Below, piece by piece: positions 1-6,773 of a DNA stretch of 8,316 bases. How positions within the stretch are numbered: position 1 is the stretch's first letter; each line of letters opens with the position of its first letter. Under the pieces are notes generated by a model. The model was not told the DNA's origin. It worked only from the letters and a program-made list of their open reading frames with translations, and ran no database searches. Origin of the DNA: Candidatus Nanohaloarchaea archaeon (lineage in GTDB: Archaea > EX4484-52 > GLR71); NCBI GenBank assembly GCA_030594675.1, contig JAUVES010000022.1, positions 1-8,316 on the forward strand, in the 5' to 3' direction. The translations under genes and the position numbers were made by a program.

Positions 1-184
1 CCCGTGAATTTTAATTCTTCACCCAATCATTAGCGAAAAGCACAAACAAAACGATGCAAGAGACGCAAACATCACACAATTCAAAAGGACTGCTCCCTGG
101 AAGTTATCTCTGCACTCATTATTTATCCTTTTCAAAATACACTTGGTCTACAACCTATATAAACCTAACCCAAACAAAACAACC

Positions 185-210
185 AAAAAGTGTATACAAT
201 ATACATTTTT
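185..210. repeat. AT-rich inverted repeat (hairpin or operator)
   Basis: Two arms, A5-G-TGTATA (185-196) and TATACA-T5 (200-210), are complementary apart from one bulged G and flank a 3-nt CAA loop. The right arm ends in five T residues. Read as RNA this is a weak hairpin followed by U residues. Read as DNA it could be an operator for a dimeric regulator upstream of the mre11 operon. Which of these holds cannot be decided from sequence alone. Confidence 0.45.
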
Positions 211-317
211 AAGAAAAAAATAGAATATACGCACAAAAATATGATGCCTAACTCAAAAAAACGCATACATTATAAATTTAACTCAAATATGATAGTAAAA
301 AAACAAGAAACTCAGAC

Positions 318-325
318 TTTTAAAT
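318..325 (+). promoter_or_regulatory. Box A (TATA) promoter of mre11-rad50
   Basis: TTTTAAAT lies about 22 nt upstream of CTG 344 and 26 nt upstream of ATG 348, measured from the box centre. This matches the box-to-start distance of the other promoters in the window. It therefore predicts a leaderless or very short-leader transcript beginning around 344-350, which argues that mre11 begins here and not at ATG 695. Confidence 0.55.
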
Positions 326-343
326 TTTCAGACACAACTAGAC

Positions 344-1615
344 CTGAATGGTGATAACATAAAAATAGCAATATTCTCAGACACGCACTTCGGTTTCGGC
401 GCAGGCACAGAGACAGAAAATGACAGCTATGAGCAGGCAGAAGAAGCATTCAATCTATCAAAAGACTGCGACATAATCCTGATACCTGGAGACATATTTG
501 ACTCAAGAATACCTGGACATAATACACTTGCAAAAGCTCTGAATCTTTTTTTCACGCAAAAAATAATTTCCTGCAAAACAGAATTCATAGAGCTGAAAGG
601 AAAAGATGGAAAAGACTGCAAAATTCACCAGCTCAATAAGACAGGAATACCTGTATTAGCAATAGCAGGCACACATGAAAGAAGAGGGAAAGACATGACA
701 AATCCTGTAGACCTGATGGACAGCACAGGATATCTTGTAAAACTTCACGGAGACACTGCAATATACAAAAAAGGCGATGAAAAAGTAGCAATACAGGGCA
801 TATCAGGCGTTCCCGAAATTTTCGCAAAAGATGTATTCCAAAAACTCAACCCAAAACCCAGGGAAGGCTGCACAAACATATTCATGCTCCATCAGTCTGT
901 AGGAAACTATGTATATACAGATGAAAAAAGCCCGGGACTCAGGATAGAAGAGCTTCCTGAAAACTTTGACCTGATAATAGACGGGCACATCCACTGGCGT
1001 GCAGAATGCAGGATAGGGCTTAAAAAAGAGACATTGTTCCTGCTTCCGGGAAGCACGCTCACTACTCAGATCAGGAAAAACGAGGCAGAAAAAGAAAAAG
1101 GCGTGACAATATACAACACAGAAACAAAAAAGACAGAATTCATACCATTAAAATCACAGAGAAAAGTAATATACAAAGAGATAGAACTCAACACAACAAC
1201 ACCTAAAGAGATAAAGCTAAGCATAATGCAATACCTATCCACACTTGAAAAAGAACAGTTCAAAAAAAAACCGCTGGTCAGAATAAAGACTTCAGGAAAG
1301 CTGGAAGGGCAGGGCATCAAAATAGACTTAAACGACATCCAGAAACAGTACAGAGACAAATTCATCCTCTCTTTCAAAAACAGCCTCAAAAGCAAAGACA
1401 AAGAAAAAAGCATAGAGCTTGTTGCACAATTGATAGACAATAAAGTATCAATAGACAACATGGGCCTTGCAATAATGAAAGACTGCGCAGAAAAAGAGAA
1501 GATAACTTTTGACTATCAAAAAGTGTTCGAACTCCTCGCTGAAGGAAACATTGAAGATGCAGAAAAGGAAATCCTTCAGAAAAAAGAGAAAAAGGATGTG
1601 GAAAAGACAGCATGA
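344..1615 (+). CDS. mre11: Mre11 DNA double-strand-break repair nuclease, 5' end unresolved
   Basis: Catalytic subunit of the Mre11-Rad50 complex: a Mn-dependent 3'-5' exonuclease and endonuclease that trims broken DNA ends. Numbered from codon 344, the phosphodiesterase motifs are: I, SDTHFG (D13, H15); II, PGDIFD (D50); III, AGTHER (T110, H111); IV, MLHQ (H183); V, GHIH (H215, H217). A capping domain and a charged, helical Rad50-binding tail follow. Total length is about 423 residues, normal for archaea. The first in-frame ATG (695) would delete motifs I to III, so it cannot be the start of a working enzyme. The frame is open from 299 but has no ATG, GTG or TTG before 695. I place the start at CTG 344, which sits at leaderless distance from the box A. 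The alternative is ATG 348 with one base missing nearby: one extra G in the GG at 350-351 would give MGDNIKIAIFSDTH. The stop overlaps the rad50 start (ATGA). Motif III has Thr where the metal-binding Asn is usual. The family call is certain; the start is not. Confidence 0.9.
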   Translation: MNGDNIKIAIFSDTHFGFGAGTETENDSYEQAEEAFNLSKDCDIILIPGDIFDSRIPGHNTLAKALNLFFTQKIISCKTEFIELKGKDGKDCKIHQLNKTGIPVLAIAGTHERRGKDMTNPVDLMDSTGYLVKLHGDTAIYKKGDEKVAIQGISGVPEIFAKDVFQKLNPKPREGCTNIFMLHQSVGNYVYTDEKSPGLRIEELPENFDLIIDGHIHWRAECRIGLKKETLFLLPGSTLTTQIRKNEAEKEKGVTIYNTETKKTEFIPLKSQRKVIYKEIELNTTTPKEIKLSIMQYLSTLEKEQFKKKPLVRIKTSGKLEGQGIKIDLNDIQKQYRDKFILSFKNSLKSKDKEKSIELVAQLIDNKVSIDNMGLAIMKDCAEKEKITFDYQKVFELLAEGNIEDAEKEILQKKEKKDVEKTA

Positions 1616-3888
1616 TACGCAGCATAAGACTCCATAACTGGCAGACGCACATAGACTCAACCTTCAAATTCCCAAAAGGCATAAACGCACTCTTGGGAGT
1701 GATGGGTTCAGGCAAGTCCTCAGTCCTTGATGCAATATCATTCGCATTTTTCGGCACATTCCCTTCAGTCCAGCAGAAGCGCATAAAGCTTGAGAATGTA
1801 ATAACAGACATCTTCACAAAGCACAACACAGCAGAAGTGAATCTTGAATTTATAAAAAATAGAAAAACATACCAGATAACAAGAAAGATAGAAAGATCAA
1901 AAGGAACATCAGTATCAGAGCTAAGATGCGAAGGAAAGCTTCTTGAATCTCCTGCAAGCCAGAGAGTGACTGAATACATTGAAAAGATACTGGGCATAGA
2001 CTACAACACATTTGCACAGGTAATATACTGCGAGCAGAACAAACTTGACCAGTTTCTTCAGATACCGCGCGGCCAGCGAATGAAAAAGATAGACGAACTC
2101 CTTAAAATAGACAGGTTTGAGACTGCAAGGTCAAACACGATCACGCTCAGGAACAGGATAACAAAAACAGCACAGGATTTGAAAAGCCACACAGAATCTC
2201 TTGAAAATATGCTCAAAACAAAAAATCTAGACCAGCTCGCCTCACATATAAGCCAACTGGAACTGCAGATAGAGACCTTTGAAAAAAGGCTAAAAGAAAT
2301 AAAGACCGAAAGAGACAATCTTCAGAATGAAGTGGAAACTCTTGGGAAAAAAAGAAAAATATTCGAACAGCTCAGAGAAAGATACATAACCATAACAACA
2401 AGAATTGAGCATATAACAAAAGAGCTTGAAAACTACAAGAACATGCAGGAAGCAGAATCCTATACAATGGAATTCATAGAGAAGCAGATTGAACGCCTAA
2501 AAAATGCACAGGAAAAACAGAAACAGTCTGAAAAAGACCTTGCAGTAATAAAAGAAAAGATACGCCTTGATGACCAGCAGCTAAAAGATGAGACAGAAAA
2601 ATGCAGCCAGCTTGAAACCAAAAAGCCAAAACTTGAACAGCTCAAAAAAACAGAAGATGCCATAGACACTCTAAAGACAGCACAGGAAAAGCTTGTAAAA
2701 GAAGAAGCACTGGTCCAGTCAAAAATAGAGGAAGAGACAGCCTCAATAGAATGCCTGGAAAAGTCAGGCTCAAAATGCCCTACATGCAACACAGCGCTGG
2801 ACAATGAAAAAAAGATAACAATTACAGAAAAAAAGAAAAGTCAGATAAGTGAACTTGAAAACTCACTCGTAACAATAAACAAGGAATTCTCAACAAAAAA
2901 ATATGAGATAAAAAAGCACGAAGAAGACCGGCAGGAATGCTTAAAATACATAAACCTTGAAAAAGACATATTTGAAAAAGTAGAACTTATAGAAAAGATA
3001 AAAGCCAGACAGGAAACGCAGAAAAAACAGTTCACACAGCTATTGCAAGACTTCTCACAGGAAAAAATAGATAAGATAGAAGAGGAGATAAGGCGATTTG
3101 AAGCTACAAAGACTGTACTGAGGCACATCCAGGAAAAAAGAGATCTTAAAGACCAGCAAAAACAGGCAAAGATAAACATAGAAGAGCTCAGGTTCAGGCC
3201 AGATGACTTTGAAGAAAAGACAAAAACTTTCACTGCAAAAGACAAGCTCTACAGCACAGACTTAGAAAAGCTAAGCTCCTTAAAATCAATCCACAAAGAA
3301 AAATCAAAAAACCTTGCATTCATAGAAGAGCAGAAAGCGCTCATAGACGAAAACAAAAAAAAGATTGAAAACATGCAGGACACAGCACCAGAGCTTGACA
3401 GATTCAAAAGAGTTCTTGAAAACACCCAGATAACACTCCGTGAACAGTTCATAGAATCAATAAACAACGTAATGGATGATCTCTGGGAATCCATATACCC
3501 TTACAACGACTACACAGGAATACAGATATCAGTTGAAGAAGGAGATTATATCCTCCAATTAAGAAATATAGACAATAGATGGATGAATGTAGAAGGCACA
3601 GTATCTGGCGGGGAAAGAATGAGCGCAGTCCTGGCTCTGAGAATTGCAATGACAATAATCCTCACACCAGGGATGAAAATCCTCCTCCTTGACGAACCAA
3701 CCCATAACCTTGACAAAAAAGCAGTAGAAGACCTTGCAGAAACTCTAAGGAATAAAGTCTCAAACATAGTAGACTTTGTCCTCCTGATAACCCATGATGA
3801 AGCGATGGAATCTGCAGTGACAGGAAAGCTATACCGCCTGGAAAGAGGAGAAAACAAAGAAGACATGACTGAAGTGGTTGAAGTCTGA
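1612..3888 (+). CDS. rad50: Rad50 ATPase of the Mre11-Rad50 complex
   Basis: SMC-like ABC ATPase that binds and tethers DNA ends and gates the Mre11 nuclease by ATP-driven opening and closing. At 758 residues it has the full plan: Walker A GVMGSGKSS (29-37, K35), Q-loop with Q142 (YCEQN), a first coiled coil from about 160 to 385, the zinc hook CPTC (C389, C392), a returning coiled coil to about 640, the ABC signature SGGE (665-668), Walker B LLLDEP (D694, E695), D-loop HNLD, and switch histidine H728 (ITHDE). Nothing essential is missing. It is somewhat shorter than well-known archaeal homologues of about 880 residues, the difference falling in the coiled coils. The start is fixed by the ATGA overlap with mre11, showing translational coupling and balanced production. 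The N-terminal sequence IRLHNWQTH matches the typical family start. The coding strand is very A-rich because of the Lys/Glu coiled coils and ATA codons. Confidence 0.97.
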   Translation: MIRSIRLHNWQTHIDSTFKFPKGINALLGVMGSGKSSVLDAISFAFFGTFPSVQQKRIKLENVITDIFTKHNTAEVNLEFIKNRKTYQITRKIERSKGTSVSELRCEGKLLESPASQRVTEYIEKILGIDYNTFAQVIYCEQNKLDQFLQIPRGQRMKKIDELLKIDRFETARSNTITLRNRITKTAQDLKSHTESLENMLKTKNLDQLASHISQLELQIETFEKRLKEIKTERDNLQNEVETLGKKRKIFEQLRERYITITTRIEHITKELENYKNMQEAESYTMEFIEKQIERLKNAQEKQKQSEKDLAVIKEKIRLDDQQLKDETEKCSQLETKKPKLEQLKKTEDAIDTLKTAQEKLVKEEALVQSKIEEETASIECLEKSGSKCPTCNTALDNEKKITITEKKKSQISELENSLVTINKEFSTKKYEIKKHEEDRQECLKYINLEKDIFEKVELIEKIKARQETQKKQFTQLLQDFSQEKIDKIEEEIRRFEATKTVLRHIQEKRDLKDQQKQAKINIEELRFRPDDFEEKTKTFTAKDKLYSTDLEKLSSLKSIHKEKSKNLAFIEEQKALIDENKKKIENMQDTAPELDRFKRVLENTQITLREQFIESINNVMDDLWESIYPYNDYTGIQISVEEGDYILQLRNIDNRWMNVEGTVSGGERMSAVLALRIAMTIILTPGMKILLLDEPTHNLDKKAVEDLAETLRNKVSNIVDFVLLITHDEAMESAVTGKLYRLERGENKEDMTEVVEV

Positions 3889-3908
3889 CCGCCAAAATCC
3901 ACATAAAC

Positions 3909-3918
3909 ATTAATAAAG
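3909..3918 (+). promoter_or_regulatory. Box A promoter of the 118-aa CxxC protein gene
   Basis: ATTAATAAAG is centred about 27 nt upstream of ATG 3941, the leaderless geometry seen at the other promoters. The small gene is thus likely transcribed on its own and not only by read-through from rad50, whose stop lies 52 nt upstream. Confidence 0.4.
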
Positions 3919-3940
3919 ATTAAATCAGCACCTCATCAAT

Positions 3941-4297
3941 ATGAACATAGAAATATACAAGCATCCTGAAGAGGACTTCATCATAGGTATAATAGTACCT
4001 GACAGCACATGTGCCAACTGCGCAAAACCATACTTAGAACAAGAGCGAGACGAAAAACTTGAAGGAAAATTCAAAAATTATATCCTATTAGGAACCATTA
4101 ATTTCAGCACAATCTACTACCCCGAAGATGATGAAAAAAGACCAGATGCAACAGAATTCATGATCACAGACGGATACTCCACATCAGAATTAAGAAAACA
4201 GATAAAAAAATTCAAAGAATATCATGCTCGCAGAATAAAAACTTCAGAAAATGCAATCAAACAACTTGATAACTTACAAAACTTTCTTGGTGCCTAA
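3941..4297 (+). CDS. Unrecognised 118-aa protein with one CxxC pair
   Basis: I do not recognise a family. The protein is soluble, with no signal peptide or membrane segment. Its N-terminal part looks like a small beta-rich domain (residues 1-80) carrying CANC (C24, C27), which could bind metal together with other ligands or form a redox pair; only one such pair is present. The C-terminal part (about 81-118) is a charged helix rich in Lys and Glu that could mediate dimerisation. The start ATG lies at leaderless distance from a box A. It follows rad50 on the same strand, but its own promoter makes a functional link with DNA repair only possible. Its TAA overlaps the TAG of the convergent kinase gene. 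Real coding is supported by a full-length frame with the A-rich codon style of neighbouring genes. Confidence 0.75.
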   Translation: MNIEIYKHPEEDFIIGIIVPDSTCANCAKPYLEQERDEKLEGKFKNYILLGTINFSTIYYPEDDEKRPDATEFMITDGYSTSELRKQIKKFKEYHARRIKTSENAIKQLDNLQNFLGA

Positions 4298-4899
4298 CCC
4301 CCAAACACAGCCAAAGCCCACACCACAACCTGCCCATGAAACCCGGCAAACACCTGTATCAAAAGATTATCATCAAGCTTCTCAACAAGTGTTTCAACAA
4401 TAGTTGCTATAGATGCCATGACAAGAATCACAATAACACTATCTAAAATTAGATAACCTATTACAAGATTAACAACAAGCTCAGCAAAGCATCCTTCAAT
4501 GCTCTTATCCTTCAGATGAGGAATCCATCTCTTTCCAAACTTCCGCCCGAAAATGGCAGCAGCAGAATCACCAAAAGTAGTCATAAGTATTGCAGCAATA
4601 GCAATGTCCATATCAAAGATAGATATGGAAATGATAGACCCTATAATGAAAAATATATGTCCTGCAAGCCTGTGCCTCTCTTTTTTCCTGAAAGTTCCCT
4701 GTACAAAAGGAAGCGTCACATTCCACTCAATGCGAAGATACTCACTCTCTATAAAAAGTATAAGTAAAGCCGCAAGAAGATAAAGCGTCACCTGCTTGCC
4801 AAGATAGATATATGAAAACACAATCAATACTGTAGTGAAATGTATAAGTTTTCTGAAAAATTCCTGTCGTACATTGATTCTTTCATCCATAATAATCAT
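4294..4899 (-). CDS. SEC59/DGK1/VTE5-family membrane lipid kinase (CTP-dependent)
   Basis: Integral membrane protein of 201 residues in the family of yeast dolichol kinase (Sec59), CTP-dependent diacylglycerol kinase (Dgk1) and phytol kinase (VTE5). Family features visible are RKLIHF near the N-terminus (16-21), the GDSAAAIFGRKFGK nucleotide-site motif (110-123), KSIEG (132-136), and a late acidic stretch ETLVEKLDDN (169-178). Hydrophobic segments separate them, roughly six in all. In archaea the likely substrate is a polyprenol, dolichol, geranylgeraniol or archaeol-type alcohol, which would feed N-glycosylation carriers or ether-lipid synthesis; the sequence does not say which. The start ATG overlaps the TGA of the flippase-like gene (ATGA), so the two are translated in series. 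A second ATG nine bases on (MDERIN) is a possible alternative. Family call strong, substrate unknown. Confidence 0.85.
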   Translation of the reverse strand: MIIMDERINVRQEFFRKLIHFTTVLIVFSYIYLGKQVTLYLLAALLILFIESEYLRIEWNVTLPFVQGTFRKKERHRLAGHIFFIIGSIISISIFDMDIAIAAILMTTFGDSAAAIFGRKFGKRWIPHLKDKSIEGCFAELVVNLVIGYLILDSVIVILVMASIATIVETLVEKLDDNLLIQVFAGFHGQVVVWALAVFGG

Positions 4900-5909
4900 A
4901 TCTTAAATCTCATATAAATATTTGCAAGATATCCAACACCAAAACTGACAACATAATACATACTCCTGTCAATAAGAGTAACAACTGCAGCAACATGTGG
5001 ATCAACACCAACAGCAACATAAAGGCTGATAAGAGCAATTTCAGTCACACCAGCACCACCGGGAGTAAATACAACATAACTCACAACAGAGCCCAGACAC
5101 ACAACAATAATTATTGGTATAATTGCCTGGCTGTATCCTAAAGCAAAAAATATGATCCACACTTTTAAAAAAGTAAGACTGAACATGAACAGTGAAAGTA
5201 AAATATTAGCGCCAACACCCTTTGTATGCCCAATAAGAAGATTTAGTGATTCTAAAAACTCAGTAAATGCTTCAACCACAAAATCTTCAAATGCCTTGTA
5301 GGTCTTGAATTTAACCCTTAGAGCTTCAAAAAACCTGAAATGATAAACAAAATTAAGCAGCCTGAAAATCGTCCTATGTTTATACCTACCAATTTTCATG
5401 GAGACAACTATGGCCGCAACAGATAAGATTGCAGCAAAAGATACCACAACACGGAAAATGCTTGTAAAAAAAGATGGCATCTCAAGAAACAGCGTCGTAT
5501 ACACTACAGAAAACACAATCAATATGAAAAACACAAACATATGTATAGACTTATCAATAAGTATTGAAGCATAAACTCTTGACTGCGGCAGGCCTGACAC
5601 TTTAGACACATAATGTGCCTTTATGACCTCCCCACCGCTTTTTGCCCCGGGAGTCAGTGCATTGAAAAGCTCACCTGCAAAATAAATAGGTACAAGCCAA
5701 AGAAGTGAAATTCTCTTTATCTTATCAATAAGAAGATGCCACTTAAAACAGTCTATAAGAGAATAAGAAACTGTAATGACAAAGACACAGACAATCAGAT
5801 AGGGATTAACCGTAAATAAGGCATCAACTATATCAGCAATGCCGATAATATTCATAATATACAAAAGAAATGCAACACTCGGCAAGAGATAGGCAATCGT
5901 CTTCTTCAT
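4896..5909 (-). CDS. Flippase-like membrane protein, lysylphosphatidylglycerol synthase TM family (UPF0104)
   Basis: Polytopic membrane protein of 337 residues with about seven or eight hydrophobic segments. It has the two signature loops of the family: TPGAKSGGE (86-94), the counterpart of the usual P-x-x-x-GGE loop, and TPGGAGVTE (282-290), the counterpart of PGGxGxxE. The family includes the flippase half of bacterial MprF and the membrane part of archaeal AglD. Here there is no aminoacyl-transferase or glycosyltransferase domain, so this is the stand-alone form. The likely role is movement of a lipid or lipid-linked sugar across the membrane; the cargo is not evident. It is the first gene of a minus-strand operon with the lipid kinase, overlapping by four bases, which suggests work on the same lipid carrier. 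A box A about 30 nt upstream supports the chosen start. Confidence 0.85.
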   Translation of the reverse strand: MKKTIAYLLPSVAFLLYIMNIIGIADIVDALFTVNPYLIVCVFVITVSYSLIDCFKWHLLIDKIKRISLLWLVPIYFAGELFNALTPGAKSGGEVIKAHYVSKVSGLPQSRVYASILIDKSIHMFVFFILIVFSVVYTTLFLEMPSFFTSIFRVVVSFAAILSVAAIVVSMKIGRYKHRTIFRLLNFVYHFRFFEALRVKFKTYKAFEDFVVEAFTEFLESLNLLIGHTKGVGANILLSLFMFSLTFLKVWIIFFALGYSQAIIPIIIVVCLGSVVSYVVFTPGGAGVTEIALISLYVAVGVDPHVAAVVTLIDRSMYYVVSFGVGYLANIYMRFKI

Positions 5910-5934
5910 ATAGACCTGATAATTCTTTGGCAGA

Positions 5935-5943
5935 TATAAATAT
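5935..5943 (-). promoter_or_regulatory. Box A promoter of the flippase-kinase operon
   Basis: On the minus strand the string TATTTATAT is centred about 30 nt upstream of the ATG at 5909, predicting a leader of only a few bases. It is one half of a divergent promoter region in the 113-nt gap. Confidence 0.5.
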
Positions 5944-5991
5944 ATTATTTCGCAAAAACATCTGATCGAATGTGCCGATATGAATGAATAG

Positions 5992-5999
5992 TTTTAAAA
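5992..5999 (+). promoter_or_regulatory. Box A promoter of the 219-aa protein gene
   Basis: TTTTAAAA is centred about 27 nt upstream of ATG 6023. This points to a leaderless transcript and decides in favour of ATG 6023 over the nearby ATG 6032. Confidence 0.5.
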
Positions 6000-6022
6000 A
6001 TATTAGTTGCCATTTGTAAGAG

Positions 6023-6682
6023 ATGAAAACTATGACTGAAACAGGTGAAATCTTATATTCACACATTGATATAAAATATCCACATTCTATTCATGGACCT
6101 TCCACAGGAAAGCAGGAAAATGTATTCGTAGATAAATTAGATTTCATTACAGAAATAAAAGATGTTGAAGTGAGAATCTACACCAGACTTGCTGACAAAT
6201 CAGATATATCTCTTTCCGAAAATGTGGTTTTAAGAAATGCACTTAAAGAGCAAGCACTGAATGACATTAAAACGGTCTGTGAAAATATCCATAAGATATA
6301 TGAACTATCAAATAATAAAATGGAATCAATAAGGATAGATAAAAGCGAAGATGGATATTATGTCCAATTTCATCCGCTTTATGATATTTCCAACACTATA
6401 CGCAAAACAATAGATGAAAAGACAAGCATATTTGACCTGGAAAAGATAGTAGATAATTTTATGGAAACTAATGATTTGAATCTTGAAGAAGCTCTCCAAA
6501 AGACATATGATTTAGTCAGTCTGGCAGGAAAGATAAAAAAGCGTGATGGTACTGCACTTGACTTCAATGACTCCTCAAAAATTGGCGAGACACCGTATGT
6601 TTTCGGAGAATCTTTAGAAGAAGCTGTTGAAAAAGCTTTAGAGACTTACCAATTGTTTATTGAAGAATTTTGCAGAAGTTGA
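6023..6682 (+). CDS. Unrecognised 219-aa soluble acidic protein
   Basis: No family recognised. There is no signal peptide, membrane segment, cysteine cluster or nucleotide-binding loop. The N-terminal part (1-60) and a segment near 100-120 (IRIDKSEDGYYVQFHPLYD) look like beta strands. The rest is mainly helical and acidic: 62-100, 135-172 and 195-217. Two ETxDLNLEEAL/ESLEEAVEKAL-like helical segments (148-158, 196-206) are similar in style but not a clear repeat. The gene stands alone between a divergent promoter and the ureohydrolase, with its own box A. Its codons end in T or A more evenly than those of mre11, rad50 and the ureohydrolase, as also in the partial gene at the right edge. This may mean a different origin or simply lower expression. 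Confidence 0.75.
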   Translation: MKTMTETGEILYSHIDIKYPHSIHGPSTGKQENVFVDKLDFITEIKDVEVRIYTRLADKSDISLSENVVLRNALKEQALNDIKTVCENIHKIYELSNNKMESIRIDKSEDGYYVQFHPLYDISNTIRKTIDEKTSIFDLEKIVDNFMETNDLNLEEALQKTYDLVSLAGKIKKRDGTALDFNDSSKIGETPYVFGESLEEAVEKALETYQLFIEEFCRS

Positions 6683-6748
6683 TATGAAATCTAAAAACCA
6701 GGAAAGCCTTAAAGAACTGCAGTACAAAGACATAGGCACAACCAAACC

Positions 6749-6756
6749 TATTTAAA
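6749..6756 (+). promoter_or_regulatory. Box A promoter of the ureohydrolase gene
   Basis: TATTTAAA is centred about 22 nt upstream of ATG 6774, within the 91-nt gap after the 219-aa gene. The spacing predicts a leaderless message. Confidence 0.5.
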
Positions 6757-6773
6757 GACACTTCTAAACAAAT

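Larger units (their letters stand above)
1..343. other. Upstream region without a convincing gene
   Basis: No reading frame here has both a good start and a recognisable product. Frame 1 gives only ten codons to a TAG at 31-33, which could be the tail of a gene entering from the left. A second open stretch (34-162) has no ATG, GTG or TTG start. The DNA is strongly A-rich on the plus strand, like the coding strands of this window, so a decayed gene or a structured leader cannot be excluded. It contains an AT-rich inverted repeat (185-210), TATA-like strings at 155-162 and 271-278, and the promoter of mre11 at 318-325. A short frame-1 ORF (GTG 190 or ATG 241 to TGA 354) encodes a basic peptide of 54 or 37 residues that I do not recognise and do not call. 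Confidence 0.5.

Noticed and set aside
34..162. Open stretch in frame 1 near the left edge
   Set aside because: It has no ATG, GTG or TTG start, is only 42 codons long and has no recognisable product.
236..295. Repeated strings TAACTCAAA and AATATGAT upstream of mre11
   Set aside because: They are short, only two copies each and unevenly placed; chance in A-rich DNA is sufficient. No CRISPR-type array exists in the window.
695..1615. mre11 starting at ATG 695
   Set aside because: This start would remove motifs I, II and III, although the same open frame encodes all of them upstream.
1386..1997. 203-codon open frame on the minus strand
   Set aside because: It lies opposite the mre11 end and rad50 start, whose motifs are clear. 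Its product is a Ser/Leu/Phe-rich mirror of Lys/Glu-rich coding DNA, with no promoter or family features.
3546..3902. 118-codon open frame on the minus strand
   Set aside because: It is antisense to the Rad50 signature, Walker B and H-switch region; a shadow frame.
4516..4783. Two overlapping plus-strand frames of 76-83 codons
   Set aside because: They are antisense to the conserved GDSAAAIFG and KSIEG region of the lipid kinase.
6684..6755. 23-codon ORF (MKSKNQESLKELQYKDIG...) between the 219-aa gene and speB
   Set aside because: It begins one base after the stop of the 219-aa gene and could be coupled to it, but it is very short, overlaps the speB box A and has no other support.
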